This document shows, piece after piece, positions 1-8,061 of a stretch of 64,000 nt of DNA. The stretch comes from Pelomonas cellulosilytica. Lineage in GTDB: Bacteria > Pseudomonadota > Gammaproteobacteria > Burkholderiales > Burkholderiaceae_C. Numbering within the stretch: the first letter of the stretch is position 1; each line of letters opens with the position of its first letter. The translations under genes were made by a program, and so were the position numbers. The DNA is taken from the NCBI RefSeq assembly GCF_021353265.1, contig NZ_JAJTWU010000004.1, positions 431,013 through 495,012 of the forward strand, given 5' to 3'. The notes under the pieces were generated by a model. The model saw only the letters and a program-made list of their open reading frames with translations, had not been told where the DNA came from and searched no databases.

Positions 1-1150
1 TGCCGTTGCGGCCGACGCTGGCATAGAAGATGTCCACCAACTGCGTGACGGGCCGGGGATGCTTGTCTCGCGCCCAGAACCACTGCCCATTGGCCAGCAG
101 TGTGACGTTGGTCTCAGCCGGGTACCACCACAGATGGGCGCCGGGCTTGAGCCGCTCGCGCGAGCCGAGGTCGGCGTCCGTCCAGTCGGGCCAGCCGAAG
201 TTTTCCGGCGCGGTGGACAGCGGGATGACGCTCCATTCGGTCGTGCGGCCATAGCCACTTTCCGTACCCACCCAGCGAACGTCCGGCCCCTTGCCCATGA
301 TGACCGCCTTGGGCTGCAGCCGCCGGATCAGGTCGTACCAGGCGTTGTAGTCGTAGCTTTGCGAGACGCTCGGGTCGGGGTTGGCGCCGTCGAACCAAAC
401 CTCGGCGATCGGGCCGTACTCCGTCAGGAGCTCGTAGAGCTGGTTTAGGAAATAGCGGTTGTAGTCGTCGACCTCGTAGTTGAAGCGGTAGCGCGGCCCG
501 TCGAAACCAGGCGCGGCGGCACGTCCGCGGCTCGGGTCGCTCTTGAAGCTGGCGGGGTCGGTGGGGATGGTGCTCCTAAGCTTGGGGCTGCCATTGCCGT
601 AGTAGCCCGCCGGATTCGCAGGGTTGGTCTTGAGCTGGTACAGGTCGGCCGGCGACAGGTAGACGGCGAGCTTGACGCCCGAGGCCCGGGCCGCGTCGGA
701 CACCTCGCGCACGAGGTCGCCCCGGCCGTTACGCCAGGGACTTGCGACGGTGGAGTGGCCGGTGTAACGGGTAGGCCACATCGAGAAGCCGTCATGATGC
801 TTCGCCACCAGCACGATCATTTTGCCGTCGAGCAGCTTGACGGCGCGCAGCCACTGGCGGGCATCCAGCTCGCCGGGGTTAAACAGCGCGGGATCCTCGC
901 GGCCACTGCCCCATTCGACCTCGTTGAATGTGTTGACACCGAAGTGAAGGAAGAAGGTGCGCTCCAGACGCATCCAGTCGACCTGATTCGCACGCGGCAG
1001 CACCTTGGCGGCCTTTTCGGCCACGACGGCGGGAGAGTCGCCGGGCTGGACGACATGCAGCGGCGCATAAGGAATGCCGCGATCGGCTTGGGCAACAGAG
1101 GCAAGCCCTAGCGTGGCGAGGACCAGCAGTTGGGAGAGGCGGTACTTCAT
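1..1150 (-). CDS. Alpha-L-fucosidase (GH29), 3' end outside window
   Basis: This frame is open from the ATG at 1150 to the window edge, giving about 383 residues. It starts with a signal peptide (MKYRLSQLLVLATLGLASVAQA, cleaved about residue 23), so the enzyme is exported. The body has GH29 alpha-L-fucosidase features: FFLHFGVNTF near residue 66, the KHHDGFSMW block near 117, and EVWFDGAN near 250, where the Asp of the WFDG motif is the family's catalytic nucleophile. It would release terminal L-fucose from glycans. The C-terminal part, including any carbohydrate-binding domain, lies off the edge. The 355 bp between its start and the next gene is shared by the two divergent genes. Confidence 0.88.
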   Translation of the reverse strand, partial: MKYRLSQLLVLATLGLASVAQADRGIPYAPLHVVQPGDSPAVVAEKAAKVLPRANQVDWMRLERTFFLHFGVNTFNEVEWGSGREDPALFNPGELDARQWLRAVKLLDGKMIVLVAKHHDGFSMWPTRYTGHSTVASPWRNGRGDLVREVSDAARASGVKLAVYLSPADLYQLKTNPANPAGYYGNGSPKLRSTIPTDPASFKSDPSRGRAAAPGFDGPRYRFNYEVDDYNRYFLNQLYELLTEYGPIAEVWFDGANPDPSVSQSYDYNAWYDLIRRLQPKAVIMGKGPDVRWVGTESGYGRTTEWSVIPLSTAPENFGWPDWTDADLGSRERLKPGAHLWWYPAETNVTLLANGQWFWARDKHPRPVTQLVDIFYASVGRNG

Positions 1151-1505
1151 GGAACAGGTCGAAAGAGCCGGCGGCGCCGGGCGCGATACGGGGCTCGCGA
1201 TTGTGGGCCAGCGCTGCCAGCGCATGTGGAACCGTGCCGGTCCTCAGAGCCGCGAGGCGGCCCCAGAGCTCGCGACGCCTCGCGACGCCGTCAGTTCGGG
1301 TGATGCGAGGCGGCTGAACAAAAGGTAGAGCAGCGGCGGATTTGCAGCCAGGCCGCCTGCAGCGCCGGGATGCCCGCCGCAATACCTTCGTGACACCACC
1401 ACTCGTCCTCGGGGGGCATGTCGCATCTGGCCACGCCACCCCGTACTGAAAGGCAAGGCCTGGTGTATTTCGCGTCGGGCCGCCTGTTGATGACGAGGTG
1501 ACGAG
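1151..1505. other. Divergent intergenic region, nothing recognised
   Basis: This 355-bp gap separates the minus-strand fucosidase from the plus-strand NHL lipoprotein. Overlapping short ORFs cover it in several frames, but none has a recognisable product. It presumably holds both promoters; I could not identify convincing -35/-10 pairs. A GAGGTGA sequence near 1494-1500 is a plausible ribosome binding site for the gene at 1506. Confidence 0.4.
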
Positions 1506-4109
1506 ATGGACTCAACACATGGATGCCGCGGCGCGGCGAGTCGGCCCCGATGGCTGCGCTGGCTGGCGTCAGGCCTGACGGCGGCGGCCTTGGCGCTGAT
1601 GGGCGGCTGCGGTAGCGACGCCAACGACAGCGATGCCGCACCCATGGTTCAGCCGCCGGTGATCACCGGCCAGCCGGCGCCCGTGTCGGCGATGGCCGGA
1701 ACGGCCGCCAGCTTCACGGTGGTGGCCAGCGGCAGCGCGCCGCTGCGCTACCAATGGCAGCGCGATGGCAGCGACATCGCCGGCGCCACGGCGGCCGGCT
1801 ACACGCTGGCGGCGGCAGCACCGGCCGATTCCGGTGCAAGGTTCCGCGTCGTCGTCTCCAACAGTGCCGGCAGCGCGACCAGCGACGCGGCAGCCCTGAC
1901 CGTGATCACCGCCCCGCCGGTGCTGACGATCACGCAGCAGCCGGCCGACCAGAGCGTCACGTCCGGCACACCGGCCACGTTCAGCGTCGCGGGCACCTGC
2001 AGCACCGGCACGCTGCAGGTGCAATGGCAGCGCAACAACGGGCCGGGAGGCGGCTTTGCGGCGATACCCGCAGCCACCGGTGCGACCTACAGCCTCTCGC
2101 CGAGCAGCGCCGACAGCGGTGCCCGGCTGCGCGCGGCGCTGGACTGCAGCGGCCAGAGCGCCACGCTGAGCGCGGAGGCAGGGTTGACGGTAACGGCACC
2201 GGCCTCAATCAGGCTGGACCCGCTGCTCGTCACCGGACTGCGGCCGCAGGCGAACATCAGCGGGCTGGTCGCCATCGATCTGGACGCCACCGGCGGCACT
2301 GCCACGCTCGTGATGCAGAACCAGCTCAAGCGGCTGAGCGCGGACTTCAACCAGGTCGCGCCCTACGCTGGCGGCAGCACCTCCACGCCGTCCGACGGCC
2401 CGCGCGCCACCGCCGGCCTGCTCGGGACGCAGGCCGTCACGCATGACGCAGCGGGGAATCAGTACGTGATTGCCGCCGACACTGTGCGCCGCATCGGCAC
2501 CGACGGCCAGGTCACGACGCTTGCCGGCAGCTTGACGGATTCGGGCTACATCGACGGTCCCGGCACGACCGCCAGGTTCAACAGCCCCCGTGGCATTACC
2601 TTCGGCCCCGACGGCAATCTGTACCTCACCGACGTCGGCTCAAACACCGTCCGCCGGATCACGCTGGCAGGCCAGGTGAGCACCGTGGCCGGCAACGGCA
2701 CGCGCGGCTACGCCGAAGGCAGCGGCCAGGCGGCGCAGTTCAGCGGCCCGTTTGGCCTGGCCTTTGCGCCCAATGGCGACCTGCTCGTTGCAGACAACGG
2801 CAACCAACGCGTGCGGCGCATCACGCCGTCCGGCCAGGTGAGCACGCTGGCCGGCAACGGCATGACCGGCCCACCGGCGGTCGCGGCGGCGGGCGCCTCG
2901 CCGATCGAGGACCCGCGCGGCCTGGCGGTGCGCGGCAACACGCTCGCCGTGGCGCAAGGTGTGGGCATCGTCACGCTGATCGACCTGGACACCGGCCGCA
3001 CGACGCCCTACGCGGGCACCTATGGCCGCACCGGCGGCTACGCCGATGGTCCCCTGGGCCAGGCCGTGTTCGGCAACCTGTGGAGCCTGACGGCGCTGCC
3101 CGACGGCCGCTACCTCGTCGCCGATTCGCAGGCGCTGCGCCTCATCGAGGCGGGCGGCGCGGTGCGCACGCTCTATGGCGGCAACAGCGAACTCATGGAC
3201 GTGACCGGTGGCCCCATCTGGCAGCGCAACTTCTCCTTCGCCAGCAACACCGAGCAGACGCTGACGGTCGATGCGGCGGGCCGCGTCATCGTGGCGGCTG
3301 ACGGCGACGTGCGCCGCATCGCGGCCGATGGCAGCGTGAGCCTGATCGCCGGCCTGCCGGGCGGGCGCCGCGGCATGCTCGACGGCAGCGGCAGCGTCGC
3401 ACAGTTCACGCGCGTGGGCAGCGGCCTCGCCGCCGCACCTGACGGCACGCTGTGGGTGGCCGACGACACCGCAATCCGCCGCATCGCGCCGGACGGCAAC
3501 ACGACGCTGGTCGCCGGCTACCGTCAGTTTCTTGGCGACACGAGCGGCACGCCGTCCTTCGGCGCGGTGGATGGCGTCGGCAGCAGCGCCCGCTTCCAGT
3601 CGTCGATGTCGATGGCAGTGGGCCCCGACGGCGCGCTCTATGTGGCCGACCCGTCCAATTGCGCCATCCGCCGCGTGACGGCCGATGGCACGACGACCAC
3701 CTGGGCCGGTGTGATGGGCCAATGCACCATCACCGACGGCACGCGCCTCACGGCTCGCTTCCGCGCACCGCGGTCGCCGGCCTTCGCCCCGGATGGCTCG
3801 CTGTGGGTGAGCGACCGCGGCGGGCTGCGCCGGATTGCTCCCGACGGCACCGTCACCACGGTCTCGGCCCCGCTGGGACCGCTGGCCTTCGGCCCTGACG
3901 GTGATCTCTTCATCGGCGCCAGCGACGGGCTCTACCGCATCGCCGCCGGCACGACCACGGCAGTCCAGCTCATTGCAGGCGGCCAGAACGACCTGCCGGT
4001 CTACGGCAATGCACCCCACCTGAGCCGCATCGACGCGCTGGCCGCGCTGGGTCGGCGTCAGCTGGCGCTGCTGTCGCCGCTAGGCTTGATGCTGGTCTCG
4101 CTGCCATGA
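1506..4109 (+). CDS. Ig-like and NHL-repeat lipoprotein
   Basis: 867 aa. The N-terminus has a basic region, a hydrophobic stretch and a lipobox (ALMGGC, Cys about residue 35), so it should be a lipid-anchored envelope protein. Two Ig-like domains follow (about 45-135 and 137-235), each ending in an ALTV/GLTV strand. From about residue 330 to the end there are repeated blades with the pattern PDGxLYVAD...xxVRRIxxxGxVxTxAG, typical of NHL beta-propellers. The family usually mediates binding at the cell surface; the ligand here is unknown. A GAGGTGA sequence precedes the start codon by about 6 nt. It stands alone, with a divergent fucosidase upstream and a tRNA remnant downstream. Confidence 0.82.
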   Translation: MDSTHGCRGAASRPRWLRWLASGLTAAALALMGGCGSDANDSDAAPMVQPPVITGQPAPVSAMAGTAASFTVVASGSAPLRYQWQRDGSDIAGATAAGYTLAAAAPADSGARFRVVVSNSAGSATSDAAALTVITAPPVLTITQQPADQSVTSGTPATFSVAGTCSTGTLQVQWQRNNGPGGGFAAIPAATGATYSLSPSSADSGARLRAALDCSGQSATLSAEAGLTVTAPASIRLDPLLVTGLRPQANISGLVAIDLDATGGTATLVMQNQLKRLSADFNQVAPYAGGSTSTPSDGPRATAGLLGTQAVTHDAAGNQYVIAADTVRRIGTDGQVTTLAGSLTDSGYIDGPGTTARFNSPRGITFGPDGNLYLTDVGSNTVRRITLAGQVSTVAGNGTRGYAEGSGQAAQFSGPFGLAFAPNGDLLVADNGNQRVRRITPSGQVSTLAGNGMTGPPAVAAAGASPIEDPRGLAVRGNTLAVAQGVGIVTLIDLDTGRTTPYAGTYGRTGGYADGPLGQAVFGNLWSLTALPDGRYLVADSQALRLIEAGGAVRTLYGGNSELMDVTGGPIWQRNFSFASNTEQTLTVDAAGRVIVAADGDVRRIAADGSVSLIAGLPGGRRGMLDGSGSVAQFTRVGSGLAAAPDGTLWVADDTAIRRIAPDGNTTLVAGYRQFLGDTSGTPSFGAVDGVGSSARFQSSMSMAVGPDGALYVADPSNCAIRRVTADGTTTTWAGVMGQCTITDGTRLTARFRAPRSPAFAPDGSLWVSDRGGLRRIAPDGTVTTVSAPLGPLAFGPDGDLFIGASDGLYRIAAGTTTAVQLIAGGQNDLPVYGNAPHLSRIDALAALGRRQLALLSPLGLMLVSLP

Positions 4110-4146
4110 GCAATGGCAACGAGGGACCAGGTCCGGAAACGACAAA

Positions 4147-4163
4147 CCCGGCCCGAGGCCGGG
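4147..4163 (-). terminator. Stem-loop downstream of tRNA remnant
   Basis: CCCGGCC (4147-4153) pairs with GGCCGGG (4157-4163) across a 3-nt loop. Read on the minus strand it is followed by TTTGTCGTTT. It lies just beyond the 3' end of the tRNA-Val remnant, as expected for that tRNA's original Rho-independent terminator. Confidence 0.5.
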
Positions 4164-4178
4164 CTTGCGAAGTTCTCG

Positions 4179-4212
4179 TGGGCGGTGCAGGGTTCGAACC
4201 TGCCCCCTGCCG
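4179..4212 (-). pseudogene. tRNA-Val 3'-end remnant (attachment-site-like repeat)
   Basis: The 25 bases 4179-4203 are identical to the 3' end (acceptor stem, T arm) of the intact tRNA-Val genes at 8065 and 8177. After loss of two bases the match continues through CCCCTGCCG. The anticodon arm, D arm and 5' acceptor strand are missing. The encoded CCA of the intact genes is not kept here (CGA instead). A displaced tRNA 3' end like this is the usual scar left when an element integrates into a tRNA gene. Its partner would be the intact tRNA at 8062-8136. Confidence 0.75.
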
Positions 4213-4418
4213 AGTAAACGCGCTTTCTTGGCGTGATCGAGTGACCCGCTCGAACCCCCACAATAAGGGAGCATCCCGAATGGGCGTGGCGCAGATCTGG
4301 CGCAAAGCTTGGCCTTCGGCACGATGATTGAACGGCGGTCCGCAACGGGTAGTCGTAGTCCGTGAGTCGTTAGAGACCACGCGCTCGCGACGCTGCTGCC
4401 TCGGCACTTCGGGAAGGC

Positions 4419-5645
4419 TCAAGCCATACGTTGCAGATTTGCTTCGATGGCCGCACGCAGGGTCTTGACCGTCGCGGGCCGAATCACATGACGCTTCGCG
4501 CGCGCGGCAAAGGTTTGCGCCACGACCAATGCCCGGTCCATGACTGCCTGCGCGAAATCAGCATCGACGCCACCTTGCTTGGCCAGGTTCAGCATGTGGT
4601 TGCGCGTGATGCTGCGACCCTCGCCACAGACGTCCATCTGGTGTTCGCCGCTCGGCCCTTCGCTGAAGGTCAGGTCGTAGCCCGGCGCGAGTCGCCAGGT
4701 GCGGTCCCGCCCCAGCCGGTAGGAGAACTTCTTGGCATGGTCGTCGCGGTTGTTGAAGACCACGTTGAACACCGTGCGTTCGAAGGCCTTGTCGACCTCG
4801 ACCTGGCTGCGGGTGATGAACCGCGTGGCGCGCAGGAAGGTGAGGTAGTCCAGCGAGGAAGGCAGGCGGAAGTTGGCGTGCATGAGCCCAGCAAGGGTGT
4901 GCACAGGAACGCGCATCCCGTCTTGCACGTCGAAGCGCTGGATGCCGAAGGCGGCGAGCTTCTTATCCAGGTCGAAGTAGCGGGTGGTCGGCATGTCGAG
5001 CCCTAACGCGCCGGCGAGTTCCGCATAGAGCACCTCGATGGCGCAGACCTCCTTGTGCTCGTCGTGGGCCTGGAACTTCACCAGCCATGCTTCGGAGCCC
5101 TCGAACGGGACGGTGCTCATCAAGCCGGTGGCTGGGTTGTAGTGCACCAGGACCTTGGGGCGAGCGCCGTGAGGCGAACCACCCATCACAGCCAGCCTGC
5201 GAAGCGCGTCACTGTCCTTGTCCACAAGGATGACCCTAGCCTGCTGCGCCAGGTCAAGCAACTCCACGTCCTCGACTGGCAGATCCATCTTCTGTGACGG
5301 CTCGAAGTTCAGCGCCCCGATCGCCCGGCCGTTGATGAACGCCAGCCGGTCCAACGGTGACACGCTGGCCGGATTGCGGCCGTGCTTGCGAAACAGTCGG
5401 TCCATCAGCAGCAGCCCCCAGCCATCGGGCAGAGCATCCGCCACGAGCCCAGGCAGGCGCATCTGGTGGGCGGGGAAGCCGCCATATGCGGTCGGCCGCA
5501 AGGCCAGATTGCGGGGAGACAGTTCCAGTCCCTGCCGCAGCGCTTCGGCGGAGTATTCGAAGAGCAGGCGCAGGCCATCATCTGCCAGCGTGCCCAACAG
5601 CCACCGCTCACCCCAGCCCTCGTAGTACACGGAAACCTTCTTCAT
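4419..5645 (-). CDS. hipA: HipA-family serine/threonine kinase toxin
   Basis: 408 aa, close to the family's usual 400-440. The N-terminal part (about 1-110, with GRNPASVSPLDRLAFING) matches the HipA couple domain. The C-terminal kinase-like domain holds NNRDDHAKKFSY (about residues 295-307), containing the catalytic Asp, and APGYDLTFSEG about 20 residues later, matching the metal-binding Asp segment. In E. coli HipA phosphorylates glutamyl-tRNA synthetase and drives persistence; the target here is inferred only by homology. It sits 3 nt after hipB, so the pair is co-transcribed. All key regions appear intact, so the toxin is probably active and held by HipB. Confidence 0.88.
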   Translation of the reverse strand: MKKVSVYYEGWGERWLLGTLADDGLRLLFEYSAEALRQGLELSPRNLALRPTAYGGFPAHQMRLPGLVADALPDGWGLLLMDRLFRKHGRNPASVSPLDRLAFINGRAIGALNFEPSQKMDLPVEDVELLDLAQQARVILVDKDSDALRRLAVMGGSPHGARPKVLVHYNPATGLMSTVPFEGSEAWLVKFQAHDEHKEVCAIEVLYAELAGALGLDMPTTRYFDLDKKLAAFGIQRFDVQDGMRVPVHTLAGLMHANFRLPSSLDYLTFLRATRFITRSQVEVDKAFERTVFNVVFNNRDDHAKKFSYRLGRDRTWRLAPGYDLTFSEGPSGEHQMDVCGEGRSITRNHMLNLAKQGGVDADFAQAVMDRALVVAQTFAARAKRHVIRPATVKTLRAAIEANLQRMA

Positions 5646-5648
5646 GGG

Positions 5649-5984
5649 TCAGGCCTCGGGCTTCGCTGCGCCACTGCCTTTGGGTTTGCGGGGCGCCCGC
5701 TGGCGCTGCGCGCGCTGGGCTTGCTCCATCTGTGCAATCGAGCGGACCTCCAGCACGAACGCTTGCTGCAGGTCCTGGGTCAGCCCCAGGGCCTGCACCA
5801 CGCGAATCAGCGAGGTGATGGTGCTCTGCCCATTCTTCTCCAGCGCCTTGACCGTGCCTGCGGACACACCAGCACGCAGCGCCAACTCAGACTGTTGAAG
5901 CCCCTGGGTCAGCCGAGCCGCCCTCAAGCGAGCGGCCAGTTCCTGAGCAATTTCATCGGCGGTTGCGAAGCCAAAGTCCAACAT
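5649..5984 (-). CDS. hipB: HipB-like XRE antitoxin and autorepressor
   Basis: 111 aa. An XRE helix-turn-helix fills residues about 15-70 (RLTQGLQQSELALRAGVSAG, then an ALEKNG turn). The C-terminus is a basic, Gln/Arg-rich tail ending near GAAKPEA, which could contact the toxin or DNA. It lies directly upstream of hipA (3-nt gap), the standard antitoxin-toxin order. An AAAGGG ribosome binding site lies 4 nt before the ATG. The promoter and two CTATCC-type boxes upstream (6024-6114) fit repression by the HipBA complex. Confidence 0.85.
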   Translation of the reverse strand: MLDFGFATADEIAQELAARLRAARLTQGLQQSELALRAGVSAGTVKALEKNGQSTITSLIRVVQALGLTQDLQQAFVLEVRSIAQMEQAQRAQRQRAPRKPKGSGAAKPEA

Positions 5985-6023
5985 ACTGCCCTTTCACCAA
6001 GGTAATCAAATTTAACGGTCATA

Positions 6024-6114
6024 AATCTATCCTTTATGGCACCATGGGTCAATTCATCGAAAAGCAATAAAGGTCAGTTATTTGTCCAATAAATTCGCAA
6101 CTATCCTCTAATGG
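6024..6114 (-). promoter_or_regulatory. hipBA promoter with two candidate HipB boxes
   Basis: On the minus strand TTGACC (6047-6052) and TAGATT (6024-6029) are separated by exactly 17 bp, a good sigma-70 promoter about 40 bp upstream of hipB. Two near-identical plus-strand boxes occur: CTATCCTTTATGG at 6027-6039, overlapping the -10 region, and CTATCCTCTAATGG at 6101-6114. TATCC is the half-site bound by E. coli HipB, so these are likely autoregulatory operators. That assignment is inference. Confidence 0.6.
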
Positions 6115-6270
6115 ACGGAAAGTTAACCGCAATGTTGCAGCAAAGTGCCAGCCTTAGTGCGTCAGCCCGCGCGGATAGCTCATGCAGTTCCGCGGGGCGG
6201 GTGCGCGCGCGCCAGCGGCTTGGATCGACACGCCGTGCGGCGCTGGCGCGCCTTGCCTTTGCCGCTCACC

Positions 6271-6305
6271 GGAATTGACCCATCCTTGCGCATCGGAATT
6301 GACCC
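6271..6305. repeat. Direct GGAATTGACCC repeats, transposon-end-like
   Basis: GGAATTGACCC occurs twice, at 6271-6281 and 6295-6305, with a 24-bp period. Short repeats of this kind lie near the ends of IS21-like and related elements. A transposon ATPase fragment begins about 90 bp downstream. No matching opposite end was found, so this is a relic. The surrounding 6121-6397 shows no gene. Confidence 0.4.
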
Positions 6306-6397
6306 GGCGCGAGGAGCGGCCAGCAGGTGAAGGCGCGCAGACACCGGCGCCCGGGCACGCAAGGTCGGAGCAAGAGGGTCAGGGTGTGGGCGCTTAA

Positions 6398-6817
6398 AGA
6401 TCGCAGCCGCTGTGGCGCGACATCAAGCAGCACGTGCACGAGCTGGCCGACAACACGCGGGTCACGCCCATCTGGGTCGTCGACGAGGCGCAGAACCTGC
6501 CGCGGAGTTCTTCCGCGACTTTCCCGCGTTCCTGAACTTCGCCTTCGACTCGCACGACCTGCTCAGCGTCTGGCTGGTGGGGTATCCCACCCTGGCCGGC
6601 TCGCTGGAGCGCGCGCCGTACGCGGCGCTGGCCAGTCACATCCAGGCTCGCGTCGCCTTGCGCCCCATCGTCGAGCGCGAGCGCTTCGCGCAGCTCATCT
6701 CCCATGGCCTCAAGAGCGCGGGCTGCCAGCACACGCTGGTCTCCGATGCGGGCTTGGAGATCCCGCGTCAGGCCAGCATGGGGCTGCCTCGCCAGGCCGG
6801 GCGCATCCTGTGCACCT
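6398..6817 (+). pseudogene. Transposon helper ATPase fragment (IstB/TniB-like)
   Basis: The segment encodes the middle and C-terminal part of an AAA ATPase of the kind that accompanies transposases. It has a Walker B-like IWVVDEAQNLP at about 6466-6500, then FLNFAFDSHDLLSVWLVG and ARVALRPIVERERFAQL. An in-frame stop sits just upstream (6395-6397) and the Walker A part is missing. A one-base deletion near 6500 shifts the frame between the VVDEAQNL block and the EFFRDFPAF block. It ends at about 6817, where toxin-gene sequence in the opposite orientation begins. It is non-functional. Confidence 0.65.
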
Positions 6818-6928
6818 CCAGAACGGATCGGCAAGTCCGCCATATCGCTGGATCTCGTCGACCAGCCGTAGCGCGCGAGGGAACAAGACTTCCCAGGCGC
6901 CAGGCGGCAGACGCGGCGTTACGCCCAT
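6818..6928 (-). pseudogene. AbiEii-like nucleotidyltransferase toxin, N-terminal stub
   Basis: An ATG at 6928 overlaps the stop of the HTH antitoxin by 10 nt, the coupling expected for an antitoxin-toxin pair. About 37 codons follow (MGVTPRLPPGAWEVL, then RALRLVDEIQRYGGLADPFW). They resemble the start of AbiEii/AbiGii-type nucleotidyltransferase toxins, in which ADPFW is followed by a glycine-rich GGGT segment. Here the homology stops at ADPFW (6818) and the sequence runs into the inverted transposon ATPase fragment. The catalytic region is therefore lost. The family assignment is from memory of similar N-termini and is moderately certain. Confidence 0.5.
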
Positions 6929-7410
6929 AGGCCTTGCCGGTGCACGGCGAGAGACTTCGCCAGTTGGGCCACATTGCGCCACACCGCCTTGGGCGACACG
7001 CCCTCGTTCGCGGCGGCTTCTTCAACGGCCATCACGACCAACGGCAGCGGCGCCTCGTCCAGCAGGTGTGCCAGGTGGGCCGCATAGCCCTCCGGCACGC
7101 TGCCACTCGCCAGTGCATGGCCAAGCGCATCAGGCGGCACCTCTCGGGAGTAGCTCACGCTGGCGTTCTTGGCTGCCATCCACAAGCCGCGCTTGCGGGC
7201 GCGCGCCGCCTGGCTGGGCGGGTCGAAATCCAGCCCGAGCACTGCAAGCACATGAGCCACCCGGTTGAAGCCCAGGTCGCTCAGCGCGCCCGCCTCCAGG
7301 CCCACGAGCGTCTGGCGTGAGAGTCCGCTCAGCTGGGCGAGCCGGGACTGCGTCAGTCCCAGCGCCTCGCGCCGCTGGCGGATCGTGATACCAAGACTGG
7401 AGAGGTCCAC
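6919..7410 (-). CDS. XRE-family antitoxin, orphan partner of truncated toxin
   Basis: 163 aa with a GTG start at 7410. Residues 5-65 form an XRE helix-turn-helix (RQRREALGLTQSRLAQLSGL, then LVGLEAGALSDLGFNRV). The C-terminal half, with SVSYSREVPPDALGHAL, LLDEAPLPLV and VWRNVAQLAKSL, resembles regulators that precede AbiEii-like toxins in Burkholderiales. The gene is full length and still has a palindromic operator 17 bp upstream (7427-7444), so it probably remains an active autorepressor although its toxin is truncated. It could act as an anti-addiction antitoxin against related toxins; that is speculation. Confidence 0.72.
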   Translation of the reverse strand: MDLSSLGITIRQRREALGLTQSRLAQLSGLSRQTLVGLEAGALSDLGFNRVAHVLAVLGLDFDPPSQAARARKRGLWMAAKNASVSYSREVPPDALGHALASGSVPEGYAAHLAHLLDEAPLPLVVMAVEEAAANEGVSPKAVWRNVAQLAKSLAVHRQGLWA

Positions 7411-7426
7411 GCTGCCGGATCTGAAA

Positions 7427-7444
7427 TGTCGAATATTTTTGACA
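7427..7444. promoter_or_regulatory. Palindromic operator of the orphan antitoxin
   Basis: TGTCGAA (7427-7433) and TTTGACA (7438-7444) are inverted half-sites with one mismatch and a 4-bp AT spacer, 17 bp upstream of the GTG start. The position and symmetry fit an operator for the dimeric XRE regulator encoded just downstream on the minus strand. Confidence 0.6.
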
Positions 7445-7569
7445 CTCTATCATCCTCGGGCCGAATCCGCCAGGATGCAGGCCTGCGTTGCGGTGTGTCC
7501 AGCGCTCGGCCCCAGCTCGAGGCGCAGGGCGCCAGTGAGTCACCGCTGGCGCCGCTCAACGCCCCCGGC

Positions 7570-7611
7570 GGCCACCCAAATTCCCCCGCTCATGGCCACC
7601 TCAAACTCCCC
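7570..7611. repeat. IS21-like terminal repeats
   Basis: Two imperfect copies of GGCCACCnnAAAnTCCCC lie at 7570-7586 and 7594-7611, 24 bp apart. About 100 bp downstream begins a transposase N-terminal fragment in the same orientation. Repeated end sequences are characteristic of IS21-family elements, so this is read as the left end of a truncated copy. Confidence 0.5.
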
Positions 7612-7709
7612 AACCTGAGTTGATCGGGAACGGGAGGTAAGAGCTGGCGCCGCCGGCGCCTGTTGGCAGGACACATTGAACTGAGTCTTCCCCGATGGAA
7701 GGCCAAGGA

Positions 7710-7889
7710 GTGAATGTCTTGAAGCCCAACAAGCGAGCGACGATCCCGACGTTGCTGGAGCGCGGAACGCCCTAGAGAGAGATAGCCCCGCTCACGGGCA
7801 TTGATCTCAAGACGGTCAGAAGCTACCAGGAGCGGTGGCTGGCCGAGCAGGCAGATTCCCGCGGGGTAGCCAAGGGCTCGGGTGGATGC
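7710..7889 (+). pseudogene. IS21-like transposase (IstA-type) N-terminal fragment
   Basis: Reading from GTG 7710 gives VNVLKPNKRATIPTLLERG, a TAG stop at 7773, then REIAPLTGIDLKTVRSYQER and WLAEQADSRGVAKGSGG. This is the N-terminal HTH segment of an IS21-like transposase with one in-frame stop. Recognisable similarity ends by about 7890, and no DDE domain or IstB gene follows. It is a dead fragment. The remaining bases to the tRNA terminator (7890-8017) show no gene. Confidence 0.6.
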
Positions 7890-8017
7890 CATGTCGTTCT
7901 TCCTCGAGTCAGTTGCAGGACTCGGGGGCGAGTGGCGCAAATGCACCAAAGGTGCCAGCCGAACTGGCAATTCCGGAGGGGGGGCCGGGAGCAGTCGGGG
8001 AGACCGCGACACAAAGC

Positions 8018-8050
8018 AAAAAGCCTCGCAAATCTATGACTTGCAAGGCT
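8018..8050 (-). terminator. Rho-independent terminator of the tRNA-Val pair
   Basis: AGCCTCGCAA (8022-8031) pairs with TTGCAAGGCT (8041-8050) with one G-T pair. On the minus strand the stem is followed by a T-run (plus-strand A-run from 8018). It lies 11 bp beyond the encoded CCA of the first tRNA-Val, so it ends the tRNA transcript. Confidence 0.75.
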
Positions 8051-8061
8051 TGTGCTGGTCT

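Noticed and set aside
2580-3900. Possible tandem DNA repeat array in the NHL gene
   Set aside because: The periodic similarity is at protein level (beta-propeller blades with variable spacing), not a uniform DNA repeat.
2640-4019. 459-codon minus-strand frame opposite the NHL lipoprotein
   Set aside because: The repetitive GC-rich NHL blades keep the opposite strand open. The translation is Arg/Ala-rich without any domain.
5985-6140. Phage or plasmid replication origin in the AT-rich stretch
   Set aside because: The AT content is explained by the hipBA promoter and operator boxes. No iterons or replication gene were found nearby.
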